From contig CAJYDM010000002.1 of the NCBI GenBank assembly GCA_913757435.1, forward strand, positions 124,001 to 188,000: DNA of 64,000 nt, written 5' to 3'. Positions 61,816 to 64,000 of this stretch are shown here, in pieces (within the stretch, counting starts at the first letter, position 1; each line of letters opens with the position of its first letter). The position numbers and the translations under genes were made by a program. The DNA is from Syntrophomonas sp. DTU019. GTDB taxonomy: Bacteria > Bacillota > Syntrophomonadia > Syntrophomonadales > Syntrophomonadaceae. Under the pieces are notes generated by a model. It was not told the DNA's origin, did no database searches, and saw nothing but the letters and a program-made list of their open reading frames with translations.

Positions 61816-63927
61816 CTAGTTCTTGGCGGCGGCCTTTAGAACCGCTTTACGGGAAAGGTTGACCCGGCCTTGTTTATCGATCTCGGTAACTTTGACCAGT
61901 ATCTGATCGCCGATATCGACCACGTCTTTGACCTTGTTGACCCGTTCTTCAGCCAGTTGAGAGATGTGAACCAGCCCCTCTTTACCCTGACTGCCTAACA
62001 CACCGGGGATGATCTCCACGAAGGCACCGAAATCCATGATGCGTTTAACTGTTCCCATATAGGTCTTGCCCACTTCAACTTCAGCGATGATGGACTCAAT
62101 CAAGGTCTTGGCCTTTTGTGCAGCCTCACCGTCAGTGGCCATGATGTATAGGGTACCGTCGTCTTCAATGTCGATCTTGCATCCGGTCTCATCTACGATT
62201 TTGTGTATTACTTTGCCCCCTGGGCCGATCACCTCACGGATTTTGTCAGTGGGGATCATCATCTTGGTCAGGCGCGGAGCATAGGGAGAAAGCTCCTTGT
62301 TGGGCTCAGAGATCGCTTCCATCATCTTGCCCATAATAAACATACGGCCTTCTCTGGCCTGTGCCATGGCTGCCTCCACGATCTCCCGGCTCACCCCGCT
62401 GATCTTGATATCCATTTGCAGGGCGGTCACACCGACTTCGGTGCCGGCCAGTTTGAAGTCCATGTCGCCTAAAGCGTCCTCAATGCCTTGAATATCACTT
62501 AATATGGCGAATTTATCCTCGACTTTGACCAAACCCATAGCGATTCCGGAAACCGGGCGCTTGATGGGCACCCCGGCATGCATCAGGGAAATGGTGCTGC
62601 CACACACACTGCCCATGGAACTGGAGCCATTGGATTCCAAGACCTCGGACACTACGCGAATGGTATAGGGAAATTCGCTCTCCGGGGGGATGACTGCCAA
62701 CAACGCGCGTTCCGCTAGGGCACCATGCCCAATCTCTCTGCGGCCCGGGCCGCGCATCGGTCTTACTTCACCGACGCTGAACGGCGGGAAGTTGTAGTGA
62801 TGGATGTAGCGCTTGGTATCTTCGATGCCCAGCCCGTCCAGGCGCTGTTCCTCGCTCATGCCGCCCAGGGTGGTCACTGACAGCACCTGGGTCTGACCGC
62901 GGGTAAATAAACCGGAGCCATGCGGTCTGGGCAGGAAGCCCACTTCACAGCTGACCGGCCTGATCTCATTCAAGGTGCGCCCGTCTACCCGTTCTCCATC
63001 CTCCAGGGCCATTTTGCGCACGATTTCTTTCATCATGGCATCGACTATTGAGCCCACCTGTTTGATTTGTTCCGGGTAGATCTCAGCGAAATGTTCGATA
63101 ATACTGTCGTTAGCCTTGTCCATATCGACTTCGCGGGCCTTCTTGTCCGGGTTCCGCACCGCCTGATTGAGCAACTCGTAGGAGTAGGCTCGTACTGCTG
63201 CTTCCAGTTCTTCGTCCACCTTGGGGGCGATGACCTCCATTTTGGGCTGAGCCAGGGCGGCAATAATAGGCTCCTGAAAGGCTACGATTTTCTTAATCTC
63301 CTCATGGGCGAAGAAAATAGCATCGATCATGGTCTGTTCAGGCACCTCATTGGCGCTGCCCTCTACCATCATAATGGCCTCTTTGGTTCCCGCCACCGCC
63401 ATATGCAGATCTGATTGGCGGGACTGTTCCACCGTGGGATTGATAACCAGTTGCCCGTCGACCAGGCCTACAATTACCGCAGCCAGAGGGCCATTAAAGG
63501 GGATGTTGGAGATGCTCACGGCGAGTGAGGCTCCAATTATAGCAGTAACATCTGGGGTGTTGTCCTTGTCTACCGACATCACCGTGGCTACTATATGAAT
63601 GTCGTTTTTGAACCCTTTGGGGAACAAGGGGCGTATAGGCCGGTCGATCTGGCGAGCCGATAAGGTGGCCAGTTCAGTGGCACGGCCTTCGCGCTTGATG
63701 AACCCGCCCGGGATCTTGCCGGCGGCGTATTGCTTTTCTTCATAGTCTACTGTGAGGGGGAAGAAATCAATGCCTTCGCGGGGCTCTTTTGAGGCTGTGG
63801 CCGTAACCAATACAACGGTGTCACCGTACCTTACTAAAGCTGCGCCATTAGCCTGTTTGGCTACCTGCCCGATCTCCACGATCAGGGGCCGGCCTGCAAT
63901 TTCGGTTGTATATCTGTTGACGATAAT
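61816..63927 (-). CDS. pnp: Polyribonucleotide nucleotidyltransferase (PNPase)
   Basis: Phosphorolytic 3'-5' exoribonuclease of mRNA decay, 703 residues. First RNase PH domain [20 protein letters not shown], second RNase PH domain with [15 protein letters not shown] and [22 protein letters not shown] motif [18 protein letters not shown] and S1 domain ([20 protein letters not shown]). The GGAGG ribosome site is followed five bases later by ATT (63925-63927) and ATC, then [19 protein letters not shown], which homologues contain. The only canonical codon near is GTG 63879, 51 bases after the ribosome site. An ATT/ATC start is therefore inferred. Confidence 0.93.
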   Translation of the reverse strand: MIVNRYTTEIAGRPLIVEIGQVAKQANGAALVRYGDTVVLVTATASKEPREGIDFFPLTVDYEEKQYAAGKIPGGFIKREGRATELATLSARQIDRPIRPLFPKGFKNDIHIVATVMSVDKDNTPDVTAIIGASLAVSISNIPFNGPLAAVIVGLVDGQLVINPTVEQSRQSDLHMAVAGTKEAIMMVEGSANEVPEQTMIDAIFFAHEEIKKIVAFQEPIIAALAQPKMEVIAPKVDEELEAAVRAYSYELLNQAVRNPDKKAREVDMDKANDSIIEHFAEIYPEQIKQVGSIVDAMMKEIVRKMALEDGERVDGRTLNEIRPVSCEVGFLPRPHGSGLFTRGQTQVLSVTTLGGMSEEQRLDGLGIEDTKRYIHHYNFPPFSVGEVRPMRGPGRREIGHGALAERALLAVIPPESEFPYTIRVVSEVLESNGSSSMGSVCGSTISLMHAGVPIKRPVSGIAMGLVKVEDKFAILSDIQGIEDALGDMDFKLAGTEVGVTALQMDIKISGVSREIVEAAMAQAREGRMFIMGKMMEAISEPNKELSPYAPRLTKMMIPTDKIREVIGPGGKVIHKIVDETGCKIDIEDDGTLYIMATDGEAAQKAKTLIESIIAEVEVGKTYMGTVKRIMDFGAFVEIIPGVLGSQGKEGLVHISQLAEERVNKVKDVVDIGDQILVKVTEIDKQGRVNLSRKAVLKAAAKN

Positions 63928-63964
63928 CTTTTCCTCCTTCCTAATATGCTAAGCATATATAGTG

Positions 63965-63986
63965 AAAGAGCGGCATGCCGCTCTTT
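63965..63986 (-). other. Hairpin upstream of pnp
   Basis: AAAGAGCGGCA and TGCCGCTCTTT are an 11-bp perfect palindrome. In most bacteria rpsO lies upstream; this could be its terminator or a processing hairpin, as in rpsO-pnp operons. The rest of the gene lies outside the window. Confidence 0.6.
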
Positions 63987-64000
63987 ATCTGCGTAAACCC

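Overview
The window reads as chromosome from an anaerobic, endospore-forming member of the Firmicutes (Clostridia, possibly near Syntrophomonadaceae). The evidence is an alpha/beta-type small acid-soluble spore protein, YmxH/YlmC, a pnp-ylxY-mlpA-ymxH block like that of Bacillus and Clostridia, a T-box and a TPP riboswitch, strong GGAGG ribosome sites with frequent TTG starts, rubrerythrin, and a predicted selenocysteine codon. There is no rRNA, tRNA, CRISPR array, phage or transposase gene in the window; lineage below class is inference.

Layout. 1-4.0 kb: a PEP-hydrolase-like/Tm-1-like pair, a DUF3298-type protein and an MFS transporter. 4.4-7.3 kb: a NitT/TauT-type ABC transporter on the opposite strand, flanked by a 37-bp direct repeat. 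7.4-11.5 kb: a metallo-beta-lactamase protein and a trpXYZ-like ABC transporter behind a T-box leader. 11.6-15.3 kb: a thiamine salvage operon (thiM-thiE-HAD-thiD) behind a TPP riboswitch. 15.4-18.5 kb: ARPP-1, HD-domain and flavodoxin/ferredoxin proteins. 18.9-22.0 kb: an arsenic operon (arsR, arsP-like permease, thioredoxin-like protein, arsM) whose ArsM carries an in-frame TGA best read as selenocysteine. 22.2-30 kb: a DnaQ-like exonuclease, addBA and a DUF1232 protein. 30.4-36 kb: a WYL regulator, a two-component system, and a divergent exported LTxxQ/DUF2680-like protein with matched response-regulator boxes between them. 36-45 kb: MORN and beta-propeller repeat proteins, rubrerythrin, two more metallo-beta-lactamases, a hydrolase and a chemoreceptor. 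45-54 kb: LonB-like protease, a class A penicillin-binding protein, CorA with an MgtL-like leader peptide, a DUF47 protein, radical SAM and SASP. 54-64 kb: MgtC-like, guaB, then the pnp-linked block (pnp, vanW-like, ylxY-like deacetylase, D,D-carboxypeptidase, M16 peptidase, dut, ymxH).

The most notable signals are regulatory or decoding events rather than new gene families. They are the probable selenocysteine in ArsM; a proline-containing leader peptide before corA with two mutually exclusive hairpins around the corA ribosome site; two mirror-image promoters sharing TGTTCAC-N4-TGTTCAC-N10-(-10) between the two-component operon and its divergent neighbour; a probable ATT/ATC start for pnp; and palindromic REP-like repeats that abut stop codons. 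All protein calls were made by reading translations and recalling family motifs; no database search was run.
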